The position numbers were made by a program, and so were the translations under genes. Under the pieces are notes generated by a model, which worked only from the letters and a program-made list of their open reading frames with translations, did no database searches and had not been told where the DNA came from. Positions 12,331 to 26,900 of a stretch of 64,000 nucleotides of DNA are shown in pieces. This DNA is from Hydractinia symbiolongicarpus (lineage: Eukaryota; Cnidaria; Hydrozoa; Anthoathecata; Hydractiniidae), in the NCBI RefSeq assembly GCF_029227915.1, contig NC_079875.1:8243001-8307000 (forward strand), in the 5' to 3' direction. Positions within the stretch are counted from its first letter, which is position 1; every line of letters begins with the position of its first letter.

Positions 12331-15300
12331 GCTTAAAATTCACATGGTATACGTTAGTAAAGCTAACCACATAACATGTAGCTAGCTCACTACAACTATT
12401 TTTGTGGAGCAGAGAAATGTTGCTTTATTAGGTTGTAACGTTATGGACAAATATATCATACGCTTTATTCATCAACGTTAATGGTAACAAAGATTGTAAA
12501 TATTTGTCAGTCCAAAGATATTAATAATAGTGTATAAAATAGCTAAGATAAAGGTTAATTTACACTTTGCAGTTCCAGAAATTGCAAAATTTACACTAGC
12601 AATTAATTTGAGACCAGCACATTTACTTGCATTTGAAATTACAATTAAAAAAATTTATCATTTTTGCTCTTTGTAACGCAACACGTTTTGAATCAAAACA
12701 AATTAAAATGGCAGCTTCTTAATGCTTGATTCAATTTGGTGTTACACTTCCGTTTGATTAACCGTTGTTGTTTTAAAATGGAAGCTAGATTATGGCTTTG
12801 ATTTCTAAAATGTAATAATGCATCATCTTCTGTTTACTAACACTTTTTCGTCATAAACAGATTAATTTTTACGTACTATGGCGACGAAATAACAGTGAAT
12901 GTTTGAGTTTCTTTTCTTTCAATCAACAACTAAATCGAAGATAAATCACAAGACTGTCTGCATGACATTATTCCGGTTTAAGTTTCGGCTAAAAAATTAT
13001 TGATTTATACAAACAATACTTTAAATGCCATATTTCTTTTCTGCCAAGCTTAGAAAATTGCAAAATAAATCCGTTTGCGTCAGCAAGTCCGTCAGAGATT
13101 TATTTCGGATGGCGTTTATGGGTGGGCTGTGTAAGGTGTTAATGGAGAAGGAAAGCTTCGGAATTATCAATTACAATCCATTGCAAGTTATTTGTGATTT
13201 TTTAAAGCAAAATTTAACTTCTTATCACTTTGTCACTATGAGGAATAGAAACTTTACTTATCACAGGTTAAATCAAATTCTATAAAACAATTAAGATGGA
13301 TGAAAAGATTATGAAACTAGCAACTCTAGCCATTCTTTTTTGCCGATTTGGCAAGTTCAAAAGTTCGCCAAATCTGTGAGCAACCCAACAATTGAATTCA
13401 CTAATGTGTATGTATAAGGACTAGGGTTATTGTTATGAATAATGACCAGTTAATATGCATAATTCAAAAATTTATCACAATCCCCGAATCATATACCACA
13501 TCTATATGTAATTCTGTTTTGGCACAAGACGATAGTTAAAATTTCGAATATATTGAGAAGCTCTCTTGTTTTGAGAATCAAATCTGAATTTCATCAACCG
13601 ATGTTGTGATACTTTTACAAGTTAGAAATAGGTGGGACAAACTTGCGTTAAGACCCCAAATCTGCGAAAGACACAAATAACTTTTCAACTAAATCAGCCA
13701 AATTTCATGTTGCTAGATACTGGATTTAGCTTCATCGCTTTCCGTATTTTATTTTACTTTCGCTGGATTTGTTTGTTTCAGACGAGTCCCTTCACTTTTG
13801 TCAAGTATAAGCAAATATACAACAAAATATACAGGATTTAATCATACTTACAAATCAACGTTGAATACGATGGCAACTTGAGTGCAAAATTATTTTGAAT
13901 CGAAATTAAGTTTCTGTGTGTTCGTAGCTAAATAGAATTTTCTTTGACACTCATAAAAACATCGATCTTAATACACTGAAGCATTTCATTAGATTTCTCC
14001 TTGTGAGTAAAAAAGTTTATTGAATCTTATCAAACATGGCTGTTAATTAAGCAAAGTGAATTACGTAACGATTCTTATGTATTATTATTATTCTCATATA
14101 ATTGTATCTATGAATATTATAAATTAAACAAACACCTAAATAATAGCCTTCTTTTATCAGCGGGTTGAGTTTTTGTTATTAAATATTTTTTAAAAAACAA
14201 CATTGATAATAGCTATAACAACCCATTGTTTTATTTTGTATTATTTTTGATTACTCATTAAACGTATTTGACTTAAGCCATGTGTCATAAAATTGGTTAT
14301 GTTTACTGGTAGTAAGCCATATTTTATATTATAACTTAAATCTTCTGTATTTCCTCAATGAGACAAAAGACAAAAATGGCATTACCAAGTCATCCCTTTC
14401 TTTATTTTCGAAATGCTTGTCTTTTTTAAACAGATTTTCACTCGTGTAACCATGCCACGAAATGGAAAATCCTAGCAACTAGATTTTAACTTCACTACTA
14501 TTGAATAACTAAAACAGGCGTGTAGATGGACATTGAAACTTAATTCAGCAGAAATAAAATGTTGGAAAAATCATGTCATTTCTGTTCACCATAATTGGTC
14601 CAAAAAGTATCAGTTAGTGTATAACTATATTTTTAAACTCACCTCAATCGATCTGTATTCCACTTCAGTTATTTTGACAGAAGTAAAGTTTCACTACCGG
14701 TTTAAAGGCCTTAAGACAAACAGAGCAAAGTTAAGCTCTGGTAAAATTAATAATATCGCGCAAGTGTATTACTCAAATGGTTGGCGTAAAACAAGTTAGG
14801 GTTTAAATTTTGTGAGTACAACATAAAAAAGCTAAGGAGAGTTGTTGTTGTCCTGAAACCTTCTTTTATCGGCATTTTCTAACTGAAACAAGTTCATTAA
14901 ATTGTTTTTTCAGTTTACTTTAAAAGCAGTAGCTGATGCTCTTGGAAATATTGCCGCAGTCACATTAGGATTTTCAGGTTACAAAAGTTGATATCATCAA
15001 TTTGTACTACTGCGAACAAAGTTAAGGTGGACAATTCACTGTGATGGGAACATGCATGCACATTCGAATCAATTAGCACTTTCCTGTGCGTTTTTTGCAA
15101 ATCCAAGTTTCGAATGAGTGAATAGCCTAAACGCTACCCAAATGTTTCGGTCGCCTAACTTGTTTGCCCTGCATTACAGAGATCACTTTGAGAAAAATAC
15201 AATAACCTTCGTGTCCAACTTCACCCATTACTATTTTATATTGCTACCGAACTTCTTTAGATTTGACATAACATTATTGTTAAAAGAAAAGGAATTTTGT

Positions 15301-16892
15301 TTTTGTATAAACCTTGGAGTTCATTACCAAAACGATATTGAGCACATAGTAACAGGTTGCCAGATGTATACCAATATATCATTGAAAGTTTGAAGCTATT
15401 ACTGTTGTTTTTCTATGACCCTTGTGAATTTATAGGTACCTTTACTTTAAACAACTACGCCGTTTTCTTCACCATCGGCAGCAAAAAACCTATTGTTTTA
15501 TACCTGGTCAACTTCCAATGATATTATTATTGAACATACATACTAAAAAAATCTCAAACGTAATTGGCAAAGAGATGATACAAAATATCGTGTTTTGTAT
15601 GTAAAATATGACCGCCAAAATTTTTTCGAGAATCGGGTAGTGAGAGAATAAAACAACATATTTTTAACAAAAAAATATTTGGATTTTGAAAATGATTTCT
15701 AATTTTATAAAAACATAAAAAAATTGTATTTAGAATTGCTAAAGTGCATTAATATTTGACCTTGTTCTTAGATGAGTAATTAAGTAAATAGAGATAAAAA
15801 AGATAGAATGGACCATGCTCATTTCTGTCGATGGGAGTATTCATTGAAGTTGTTTATTGAATTAAATCGGGTGTTTCTACTCTTGGGCTTCAAAATAGTA
15901 AAGAAGAATTGTGCAATAGTAAAGGTGGTTTGGACAATTACCAAAAGTGAGTCGAAAGTAGGGGTGGAAGACAATTTCCGAAATGTTAATAGTGGAGGAG
16001 GGAGAGGAGGGAAGAAGAAAGAAGAGAGGGGAGGGGAAAGGTGAGGTGAGGAAGGAAGGTAGAATTTCTTATTATTAATAGCAGGAGAGTGGACTTAAAA
16101 CATTTAAAAATTTTCAAATCAATGAAAACGACATCTTGAATTGTTTAAACATAACATCATGTTCTTAACGCAAGAAATTGTTATGACACAATAATACAAG
16201 CTTGCGTTGCTTTAATTTGCTATTTTTTATGTCAGACAAATAGGAGTAGGTAAGCAATTTTCATAAAACTGAAATTATTCTGGGTGGTAAAAAATCTTGA
16301 ATAATAATAGTAGGTTGGAGAAATTTCTAAAATAATGAGGGAAAAAACAATTTGTTATAGCTTGTTCCATAGAAATGTTTTTCCAGTTGAGGGAATACAT
16401 TAACCCCTAACAGACCAGTTCTTGAAAAGACCCCTTTTTCAGCCAGGGCCACTACTTCATGAATAGAAACTTAACTATTCTAAGTTTTGAAATTTCACAA
16501 AAGAAGCTGTAACAATATACTTTGCACAAGCATTTCTAAACCCTGGTGTAACAGTCAGAGTTTGAAAAATATCCAATCGTTCTGTGCAATAGATAGTAAC
16601 CAACATAATGTAAGATTTAAGAGGGAAAGTGGATTGGTCAGCAAATTTTTCTATTGTATTTTCTGTATGTTTATTAAAAAAACAAACAAACAAAAAAAAT
16701 GTTCCTTTCAAATGCTTAATTATCAAATTCCTTACAATTGAAATTATGCTATTAATTTGCTGAAAAGTCAGTCATATTCAACGTTGTTAAACTAATACAT
16801 TTTTACTCGCACTTTGTAGCAGTATCATCACCGTAAAAGCGTTCTTATATCCAGTATTTAATTACAGTGTTTCTATTAAGAAAGAAACAGAA
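12331..16892. other. Intergenic or far-upstream region of gene A
   Basis: No supported gene. A purine-rich GA stretch lies near 16,000-16,060. The missing first exon of gene A could lie anywhere in this region, but I cannot single one out. Confidence 0.35.
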
Positions 16893-17590
16893 TTCTTCTT
16901 CTTCTTCTTCTTCTTCTTCTTCTTCTTCTTCTTCTTCTTCTTCTTCTTCTTCTTCTTCTTCTTCTTCTTCTTCTTCTTCTTCTTCTTCTTCTTCTTCTTC
17001 TTCTTCTTCTTCTTCTTCTTCTTCTTCTTCTTCTTCTTCTTCTTCTTCTTCTTCTTCTTCTTCTTCTTCTTCTTCTTCTTCTTCTTCTTCTTCTTCTTCT
17101 TCTTCTTCTTCTTCTTCTTCTTCTTCTTCTTCTTCTTCTTCTTCTTCTTCTTCTTCTTCTTCTTCTTCTTCTTCTTCTTCTTCTTCTTCTTCTTCTTCTT
17201 CTTCTTCTTCTTCTTCTTCTTCTTCTTCTTCTTCTTCTTCTTCTTCTTCTTCTTCTTCTTCTTCTTCTTCTTCTTCTTCTTCTTCTTCTTCTTCTTCTTC
17301 TTCTTCTTCTTCTTCTTCTTCTTCTTCTTCTTCTTCTTCTTCTTCTTCTTCTTCTTCTTCTTCTTCTTCTTCTTCTTCTTCTTCTTCTTCTTCTTCTTCT
17401 TCTTCTTCTTCTCTTCTTCTTCTTCTTCTTCTTCTTCTTCTTCTTCTTCTTCTTCTTCTTCTTCTTCTTCTTCTTCTTCTTCTTCTTCTTCTTCTTCTTC
17501 TTCTTCTTCTTCTTCTTCTTCTTCTTCTTTTTCTTTTTCTTTTTCTTTTTCTTCTTCTTCTTCTTCTTCTTCTTCTTCTTCTTCTTCTTT
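16893..17590 (+). repeat. Long TTC (GAA) microsatellite
   Basis: About 700 bp of almost pure TTC. It has one missing T near 17,409-17,412 and a short run of TTTTTC units at about 17,527-17,552. It yields open frames of poly-Ser and poly-Leu on the plus strand and poly-Lys and poly-Glu on the minus strand, which are not genes. Polypurine:polypyrimidine mirror repeats of this kind are known to form triplex (H-DNA). It lies about 370 bp upstream of the first traced exon of gene A. Confidence 0.97.
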
Positions 17591-17958
17591 ACCCACTATA
17601 CTTACTTTTTCATTTGACGCCTGTATATTTCTCTGCCTAAATGATTTCTGTCTGATTTAAAATTTTGATTTTGCGTGAAAAGCAATGTACATACGCACGC
17701 ATTCTGGTCGGTAGAAATTACAAATAAAAGACCACACAATCAAGGAATCCATTCGACAAATGGGTAAAATTAATTCCGGTGTTTTTAATTTTTTTTTTAA
17801 ATATAAATTTTGTTAATAGCTATTTTGTCCTATCTGGTCCTGTTTTTTATTTACTAAAATGCGTGCGTTTGTGTAAAATTTTGTGAACATTCGAAAGCCA
17901 TCTATATTTATTCTGTGGGCTGTTCTACTCTCTTAAATGTTATTTATTTTTCTTGCAG

Positions 17959-20900
17959 ATACACCTGGTTAGGAAAGTGGAGGCATATCGTAAGTATAAA
18001 GGCTGGTTCACACTTCATTTTTATAGTCGCACATAAAAGCAACCATCAAGCTGCACATGCGAAATGTTTTTAGCATACTATAGCATATTATTTTTAGCAT
18101 ATTATTCACAAACTTGGTAGAAATGTGTGTTCAGTTCATCGAGAACAATAAATGCGATTATTCGTCTATCGGTGTATTTAAAAATTAAAAATAGCGACTT
18201 TGAGCGACGCCACTCTGTTTCGACTGACCAATATTTATAAAATAGAGAAATTATTGATTATTGCAAAGAAATAGCTAGTCAGGCAAAAAGAAATAAAATA
18301 AAAAAAGTGAAAAGATTCCATACACATAATTTAAACCAATCAAAAAATTAAACCACCCAGCCACCAAGCACTGGCGTTCTAAATTTAAAACTTTTAAGTG
18401 TGTTTTTTTGCTAAATATCTAATTTTTTGGAATTGGTTCTTTTGTGTGACTATCACGCAAATTGAAATTTTATCAAGCAATTAGGACTTGTCTTACATTA
18501 TCAGAAGGACGTGTCGCATTATAAGGAAAACAAAGTTGATGAGAATTTTTCTTTGTGCAATAATATGATGTAAACATTGAAGAGTTATTAGGTATAATAA
18601 ACAAAAAGGGCTCAAATGTGCTAAAATAGAGTACAGTAACAGTGGTACAAAACAAAAATGTCTTGTTTGTTCTGTGTGTTATTTTTTTTTGCGTTAGTAT
18701 GTATTACAATCTTCCACTCGTAACTAATAGATTTGTATGTGTTTTCCATTTTTAAACGACTAGAAAAAATGACTTTCACCTCACCCTAAATTTCATTTTT
18801 CGAATATCATCCTAACTCTTGCAAAGATTACGTATAACATAAGGCTCTTATTTTCGGTTGAACAAAGTGAATAAGAAAATAATAATTCAATCCATGAAAA
18901 TGCGAAATCCTTGTTTTTATACTTTTACAACTATATAAAACATCTGAACGCATTGTAGACTAGGGTTGTCATAACTGAATCGTGTTGTACCAATTTTTGT
19001 GAGCACAGGTGTTAAAATATGCTTCTCAGTATAAGAATTTTTAGTCATAGTGTGAGAGTATCCCTTTCGTTTGATGCTATAAACCCTTTGTTTGTAGCAC
19101 AATGTGTGGAAGAAGATGGACTTCCAATTGCTGAAACTTATGGCCGGGTAAAAGGTTGGAGTATTGCTACATGCGTTAGACTTTGCTACCAGAACCAAAT
19201 GATACACAAGACCAACTTTTTCAATGGAATTTCTTATAATCCAAACGAGTGCATATGCATGGTAAACATGACGGATATCATACCCATAAGTCCAAATGGA
19301 ACAAAAACATGCTTTTTTGGGCCTCGTGTTGAAGGTAATGTAAATTTATCGAAGAAAAACCTCTTTTTATAATGTAAATCTCTATAATGGTACTTTATTT
19401 AGTTTAAAAATCATCACTAAATCGCTATTGTGCACGAAGAATGTAAGCAATGGCATGATTATCAGATTATTTACGACGGGTGAACCTGTGGATATCTTCC
19501 TTAACGACTAGTCTCTTCAATAATAGCCGTATTGTGTCTGCCTGTCCGCAAGAAAAATATCGTGCAACGGCCACACGAAATAGCGTGTAATTCAAAGACC
19601 GGCAGCCGATGTTTTTTTCACGAGTTATTGACTAGTCTATATTATAATAACTAATTTCCTGTCTCTAAGCGGAAAATGGTTGCTGGACGTATCGGCATGC
19701 GAATTCCTGTAGATTTTTCCGCAGTCTGAAGACCAGTCTCTTTATTACTACCTGTATTCTGTCTACCAGTTCAATAACGTCGCGCTACGCCGTCATTTCT
19801 GCATCCATTTCGATACCTTTTGTTATGGTTGCACTAATTAAACCAATCATGAAGCTACATTTTTGCGACCACCCTTATTTTACAAAATGAAATTTCTGAG
19901 TGATGCTTTTAGCTGAATGGAAATAGTGACGGGCTGTTTTCTAAGTTTTTGTTTAACTGACGTTGGCATTAAGTTTTTTTAAATTGTATTACGCACTCCA
20001 CACGAATTTGCAACATGTTATATCTGTACTAAGCGCTTATTCCGGTGTCACTCACGAATAATTTTTGAACTTCCAAGGACACTTATTTAGCAAAACGACA
20101 AAAAACCTGCCGATTGTTTTTGCTACGACTGAGGTTTTAACCTGACCTATATCGTTCTTTCATAGTCCCATTGGATATGCAATAGACATGCCTGCATTAC
20201 ATGTCCCTCGGCTAGGTTTCATCATAATAGCTGTATTTTGTCTGCCTGTTCAAATGTGTAGCTTATATTCCTTCTGATCTTTCCACAATTTTTGAGATAC
20301 CAGGGGGAGAAGGGTATTATATTGAAAAAGGTGTTGAAAATTGTACATATGACCACAGTAACAGCGCTCATTCAAATAACTCTCATTATTCCGTGCTAAT
20401 GAACTGGCAAGGAATAGCGATGAGGGAAATATGTGCAACAAGCGAATACCGTGAAATTATCCATGGTTTAAGTTTAGTATATATCAGAAGTACATAATTT
20501 ACCGTCTATGAGCCAAACCAGCCACAACCTGGTCGAAAAGATAACTTGCGCCCAAAAAGCTAATAAATTATACCCTGTTAAAAGTCGTATAAATTAACAG
20601 GAACTGTTATTTCTAAACTCAAATTTGAATAACAGTAATCTTCCTTACTAATACCAAAGAGTAAAAAAATGTCCGTGCCGCGATATTTTAATGTTTTCTT
20701 ACTTTTAGAATTATCATTAACACTTCTTAAAATCCCCGAAGAGCACCGTATTGAAGTGGGGGAAACATTTGAGCCCTTTTTTAGCATGTCGTACACCAAT
20801 CTCTTTGGCGAGACATATACATACTTACACGCTTCATCCCTTCCTATGGGAGCAAAACACCGTGAGTAAGAATTTTACATTTAAGAATTCTGAAGTTAAG

Positions 20901-23900
20901 GTGATAGTTTTTTTGCTAATCATGTACACCTTAAGCCACATTATATTGCTATAGGGAGTAAATTTTCTGGGATCTACTCCACGAGTTTAACTTAGAAGTG
21001 GAGGAATTAACATTGGGTTTTAGTTTGGGAATAAACGAACGAGTGCTTCCAACACCCTCATAAAAGATGTTTTTTTTTTTTTTATAATAATTATTTTAAA
21101 ATACTGAAATTTAGCATTGGCTGTATATGAAATAACAAATCAAGTGAACGAGGCAACAAATCTTCGACCTCAAAATGGCAGATTTAGTGCTATGATTGAT
21201 GACTTCGGCATAGTATACTCGTCGAATTCTGCAATAGGATACATATATTTATTAGACGAAGAAAATCTTACTGAAAATCAGCATCACTACAGAACGACTT
21301 TTAAGGTATTTATAAGAATAATTGTAGTAAGTTTCTAAACAACATTACTCAGTGTACAGAAAGGTTATCATTAAATGTTTATAAAGAGTACAATTTATAA
21401 AGAGTAGACGTCCGTTAATTCAAATACTGCTTAATTCGAACTTTCCGTTATTTCAAACAAATTGCTAAGTCCCTTAAGTTTGCTTTAACAAAAGTTTTAA
21501 TTTTATTCATTTTTATTGCATCAATGGTGGCAAAATCTCTTTCAATTTAACGATTAAATTGACATTTCCAATAAAATGAAGTTTACAAGAAATTTGGAGG
21601 TCTTGCCCATCTCCAAGCAAGGAACTTTAAAAGGTTTTTATAAAAAGTTGAAACAAAGTTGTAATATTAGCATAAAGCCTTTAAACTTTTATTAAAATTC
21701 TTGTTTTTTCTGAACTTTCGATAATCTGAACATTCGTTAATTCGAACAAATAATTTAGTCCCTAGCGTGTTCGAATTAACGGATGTCTACTGTAGTTCCT
21801 TTACTCCAGAGAAAACTTCTCAAAGATGGAATAAGGTGGAAAAAAATAGAGTAAGATAAACGTAAGGTGATCTCTATCCGTTTATATTCTATAGGTTGGC
21901 GAACACATTAAAATTTTTTACGTGTTTTTTTTTATGAATTTTTTATGTGCACTTTTTTCCATTTTTTTTCCGTAATATTCATAGCTTTTTAGTTGATTTT
22001 TTCTTAAAATAACTGTTGAAATTAATGTCGCATGCAAATGAATTTGAATATATAAGCTCGTGAAAGCCCACTTGAAGCGTATATTTCTGTCAGGCTGACG
22101 ATGCTGTGCAATAGGGCGATGGTAATTTTAGAGCGATAGCAATGTTAACAAAATGTTGTGAACATGCTGTGACATGGATTACCAGAATTTGGGTAATTAA
22201 GCCACGGTCTGTGGAACCAATTGTGCTATTTCGCTTTGAACTGCGTCTTTTTTTAGATATATATTTTACCACTCTTTAGTATATTTTAATATACTTAGTA
22301 TATTTTCTTCATTATAAGGACAAAATGGATAGTTTAGTGTCATAGTTAGACAAGGACTTTACGCATTACTTGCAACTCTACTTTTAGATGGGAGATTCTT
22401 CAGAAAGTACTGACATACTGTTTATAGCCTTTGTTGTAAACCACAAGCTAGATTATGGAATATACATTCGACATACCTTTATACATCAAATGGAGCGAAA
22501 TGACCAGTCCCGTGCTTTACTGAACAAGCTTCCTTCGTATTATTTTAGTCATCATGAAACATTATCTGGGTATGTTATTTCTTTTTTTGATTTGTACGTT
22601 AGGATGAAGTGTGACTTCAGGTTAAACATTGTACTAACGTTTACGAGATTACTAAGCAATTCTACTGTAATCAACATTGGATTATTATTTTGATTATTAA
22701 AAGAATATTTATACAGGTACAAAAACTTCAGCTACGCATAAAATGCATGCAATAAACTTTTGTCACTGTTTCTTCTGTACCATATAAGTAAATTAGTGAA
22801 AAGACTAAAACTGTATATGCTTATATCATCCAAAAATAAAAAATAAATTGGTGCCAAACGAGTGGTGAGTAATGAGGGAACTTAACAGAAATGTGAAACA
22901 GACATAAGAGGCAATCACAAAAAAAACCTATAAGCAACAATACATAAGCAATAAATCATGATTTAAATTTTACTAACAAAAATACTCTGCTACATCAAAG
23001 GGGAAGTGGGGTCAAAAAGGATCTGATTCGCATAAATAAATCCGGCAATATAGGAACGAAAATATTATTTTTTCTAATTTCTTACAAAATTGTTTTTCTA
23101 AAATTCACTAGACTGCAGAAACATGCAGTTGCGATTGTGTAGTTGCTTGATATTAGAAAAGCGAGGAAATATACACAAACATTTTTCTGGAACCAATTCA
23201 ACAAAGAAATGAAAAGACCTTGCAAGCTAAAAGATTTCTGGTATTTATATGGCATAAAACTGCAAGTTAAAGTTAAAGCAAGAACACGTTCAAAACCTGA
23301 AACAATCGCGCTCACAGTTCATAAAATTCATTTGTTGTTTCATGTCTACCTTTTTGTTATGTGCACAAACATATAATCGGATGATGTTTGTTTTGCATCT
23401 AAATAAAATATAAAAGAATCCTGCAAATATATTTCTGAGGAATCTAGGAAAACATAAGGTGTCTATTGAACAAAAAACATGCAGGCTAAGTACCAATTCA
23501 TTAAAATGATGACCCCTGTAATTAATTAACACTGAAGTAAAGCTACTCTTCCTATCACTAATATGTTGCTTGTGTATCGACTACTCTTTTGTATTAATAC
23601 CCTGAGTCTGAGTTGGTAAGAGAGAATGTAGATACGCAATTCTGTCCCTTTAGAAGTGAGAAACTATATCTTAATTGGTCTGCTACAAATCTTTATGTCA
23701 AGGTTACGTTACAGCTGCATATAATTGATCGACGTCAATATTTGAAATAAAGTTTCTGTTGCCATCAAAGCGTAGTTGTAAGTTTAAGGATAATGAATTG
23801 AAAAAGAGAGAAAATAGCTGACACATCTTGCTTGATTTTTCCATGCAGTTATCGGCAATGCATACTAATTACAAGGAATACAGGTCTATACGTAAAGGTC

Positions 23901-26900
23901 AAGTTAGAACTTGCCTTTATACGAAAGAGCTTTTGTCTTTTTGTAATTCTTTTGGAAAGGTAACTCTTGGTTTATGACCTATAAGCCTTGAATGTCTAGC
24001 TAATTATGCGGAATTAGGACATAACAGTTCCTAAGGGAATATTGATAGCATGAATGATAATCAGAATTCCTAAATAGTATTATTCACTTCTTGATTTTTG
24101 TTGATAATTTAAATAAAAAGCTAAAAAAAATGATTTGTTGCTAATTTCATTAAAAAAGACACGAACAATCAATTACAACTTTTTGAACGCAATAGACAGC
24201 AATGGCAACAGCGTTAATTGTGTGAACAACATTTTATAACAAACCACTCGTCATTTAAAATTTAAATTAGCATGCCAAAAAATAGTTGCCTCTCAACTTT
24301 CACAAATCATCGACATGAATTAAGATTTTTTTTAATGCCCCTACATTTACCTTGGTGCTTGCTAAACGCCAATGCGATTTAATAGGGCTGTATATATGCT
24401 GAGGTTGCTACAGCTCATACCGGTTGACTGTATTAAAGATATATGGAAGTATACCCAATAAATTTGTCTATAGTTAAATAGTTAAAATACTGGACGCTTC
24501 TAGGCGGCCGAATAGTTGAGTTAAAAACATTAATACGTATTAGACGTTTGTTGTGGTAAGTTGACAGTAGCTAGCTACGTTGACACCAAACTGCTATGAA
24601 ACATACTGACTAAAGATTAACCAGCATCTTTTAAGCTAGCTAGTCACCCCAAGAAAGAGTCAATAAAACATCTGAGAGCTATTCAGCCGTAAGTTCAATG
24701 CAAAGATAACATATTCAAAACTTTACCACAAACACAGACAACAGCTTATCTATCGTAAATATGCCGTGTGTCGAACCAATCCCGGTTTCCGATATTCTGT
24801 TTATGAACTTCAGTCCCTGGGGTTCGTCTAATCGAAATAATTCTATCCTACTGATTCAATTAACTGAGACAATTCTATCTTAGGCAAGAATGGCTATATG
24901 ACAGACTAAATGCAGTTAGCTAAATGCGCAACATCGTCCCAAGAGCTTGTTTGGACGGCCTGGACAAGGTTACAGCCTAACAAGCGCTAGGGACGAGGTT
25001 GTGAAATTATGCACAAGGTTGATAAACTGACGAAAAATGCAGCATGTTGTGACAAATTAAAAAAGAAATATTAAGCCCTTATACCTCCTATTGATTTAGA
25101 GCTGTACACAAAGTTGGACCATTTACTATCCTTAACGATGGCAATGAAACAGCAACAAATTACATACTGGAATTTTATCTACCATCACTTGCTAATTTAA
25201 AGAATTTGCCCGAACCATCATTTGCTAAAAATTGTGGAGAAGTGAATGCTCTGGCTGAAGATGTGCAGAATATTAATGTAATACGATTTCAGGTAAGATG
25301 TGATATTATCTACCTTAAGGAAAGAAATTTTGGTGGGAAAAATTTTGGTGTGAAGAAATTTTGGTCTAATAAAATTTTGATGTGAAGAAATTTTGGTCTA
25401 ATAAAATTTTGATGTGAAGAAATTTTGTTATGAAGAAATTTTGGTGTAAGGAAATTTGGTGTGAAGAAATTTGATGGGAAGTGATTTGGCAAAATTAGTA
25501 GAATTGAATTTAGCGGAAAAAACAAAAAATGAATTATTTGTGATTGACGGAGAACGAAAATGATTTATTTTGGCGAGAAATTAATTTGGTGGACTTAAGT
25601 TAAAACCGCCAAATTTTCTTCCCACCGAAATTCCTTCCCTTAAAGTATGGCTGATAATAATAACTTCATTTAATAAAAAGTTTGCAACAAAACGTCATTT
25701 GATGTAAACTTTTAAGTACAACTTTTTAGAATCTTTAAGACACATTACATGTTTTGTGGATTTGCGCCATGCATAAACAATATTGTCAGCTAAAAAGTGA
25801 CGTCATAAAAATATTTTATTAATATTATATAATTATAAGATAATAATTTAAATAACAATGTTAGTGTTTTTTATTTGCCTAACAACAATTACGAAATCCC
25901 CAAAGAAAGTAGCTCTGGCCACCTGATAAAGATACCCAACTATATGTGGGGCATTTTTGTGATTTGATTACCTGATGATGTGTTTGTAAGCTAACCGTTT
26001 TTAATTTAACTTATCGTTTGTGGAGACATAATTGTATCTGTGATTTAGTCACCACCATGCTTCGTTGCATTTAAATGCTAAATACAATCTTTCGCGTAAA
26101 ACGGAGATCTCCAATCATATGCCAATCAGTATCCATCACCTGACGAAACTTGTTTAGAGCTACGTTCAAAGTTTGATCTCAAAACGTTTTTGGAATGAGA
26201 ATGCATCTAAGTTAATTTAATTTGTTTCGTCACAAATAATCTAAAATTGAATGTTTCTTACCTATTAAATAGCCATTCCTTTCCTTCTTCTTCTTCTGGT
26301 GTGAGTTATTATGAGCTTACTTCAAGTATCTTCATCATAAAAGGTTTAAAAGACACTACACATTTTTTTAATGTTCATGCACTTTTGAAACCTATACGTT
26401 GTACCTTTTTGCATGCCTCCAATGAAATGAGTGTTTTAATGACCCAATCAAATATAAAGAAAACTTCTCAAGAAGTCATGTGATTGACGTTTAGTCAATT
26501 TAGATTAGGGTATTTTGAGGACAAACAATGTTCAAACATAATATCGTTCATAAAAATATTGGTTTGACACTATTTATTAGTTTCTTTAGATAATTAGGAC
26601 AACAGTAATTTTGTGCATTGTACTTTTTGATAATGTAGGTCGCTCTGTATTTGTCATTGGTTGTGCGTGACATAACATGATTTCACGTTTAGCTTCAGTA
26701 TGTTGATCCTACCATGCGTAATTGTCAATTCTATTTACGATGGTATATTGGTGCCAAAGAACTCAGAACCACTCGTAAAAATATGGATTATTACGTTCAT
26801 GGTCTTCTAAATTACTGCCCTTATCGAGAATGTAATTCCGCTGATAAACGTACTGAAATGGAAGAATTCCAATGGGGATTTACCATATTGGGAAGAAACA

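Noticed and set aside
16862-17640. Open frames of 244 and 257 residues (poly-Lys/Glu and poly-Ser/Leu)
   Set aside because: They are translations of the TTC/GAA microsatellite in both directions.
19019-19097. ATG at 19019 in frame with gene A exon 2, giving a signal-like N-terminus
   Set aside because: The frame runs through an intron 3' end (TTTGTAG), and gene B has a stop in the same position. The spliced joining to exon 1 is consistent in both copies.
23143-23376. 77-residue ORF in gene A intron 5
   Set aside because: The matching sequence in gene B (near 43,290) is not open, so this is intron sequence.
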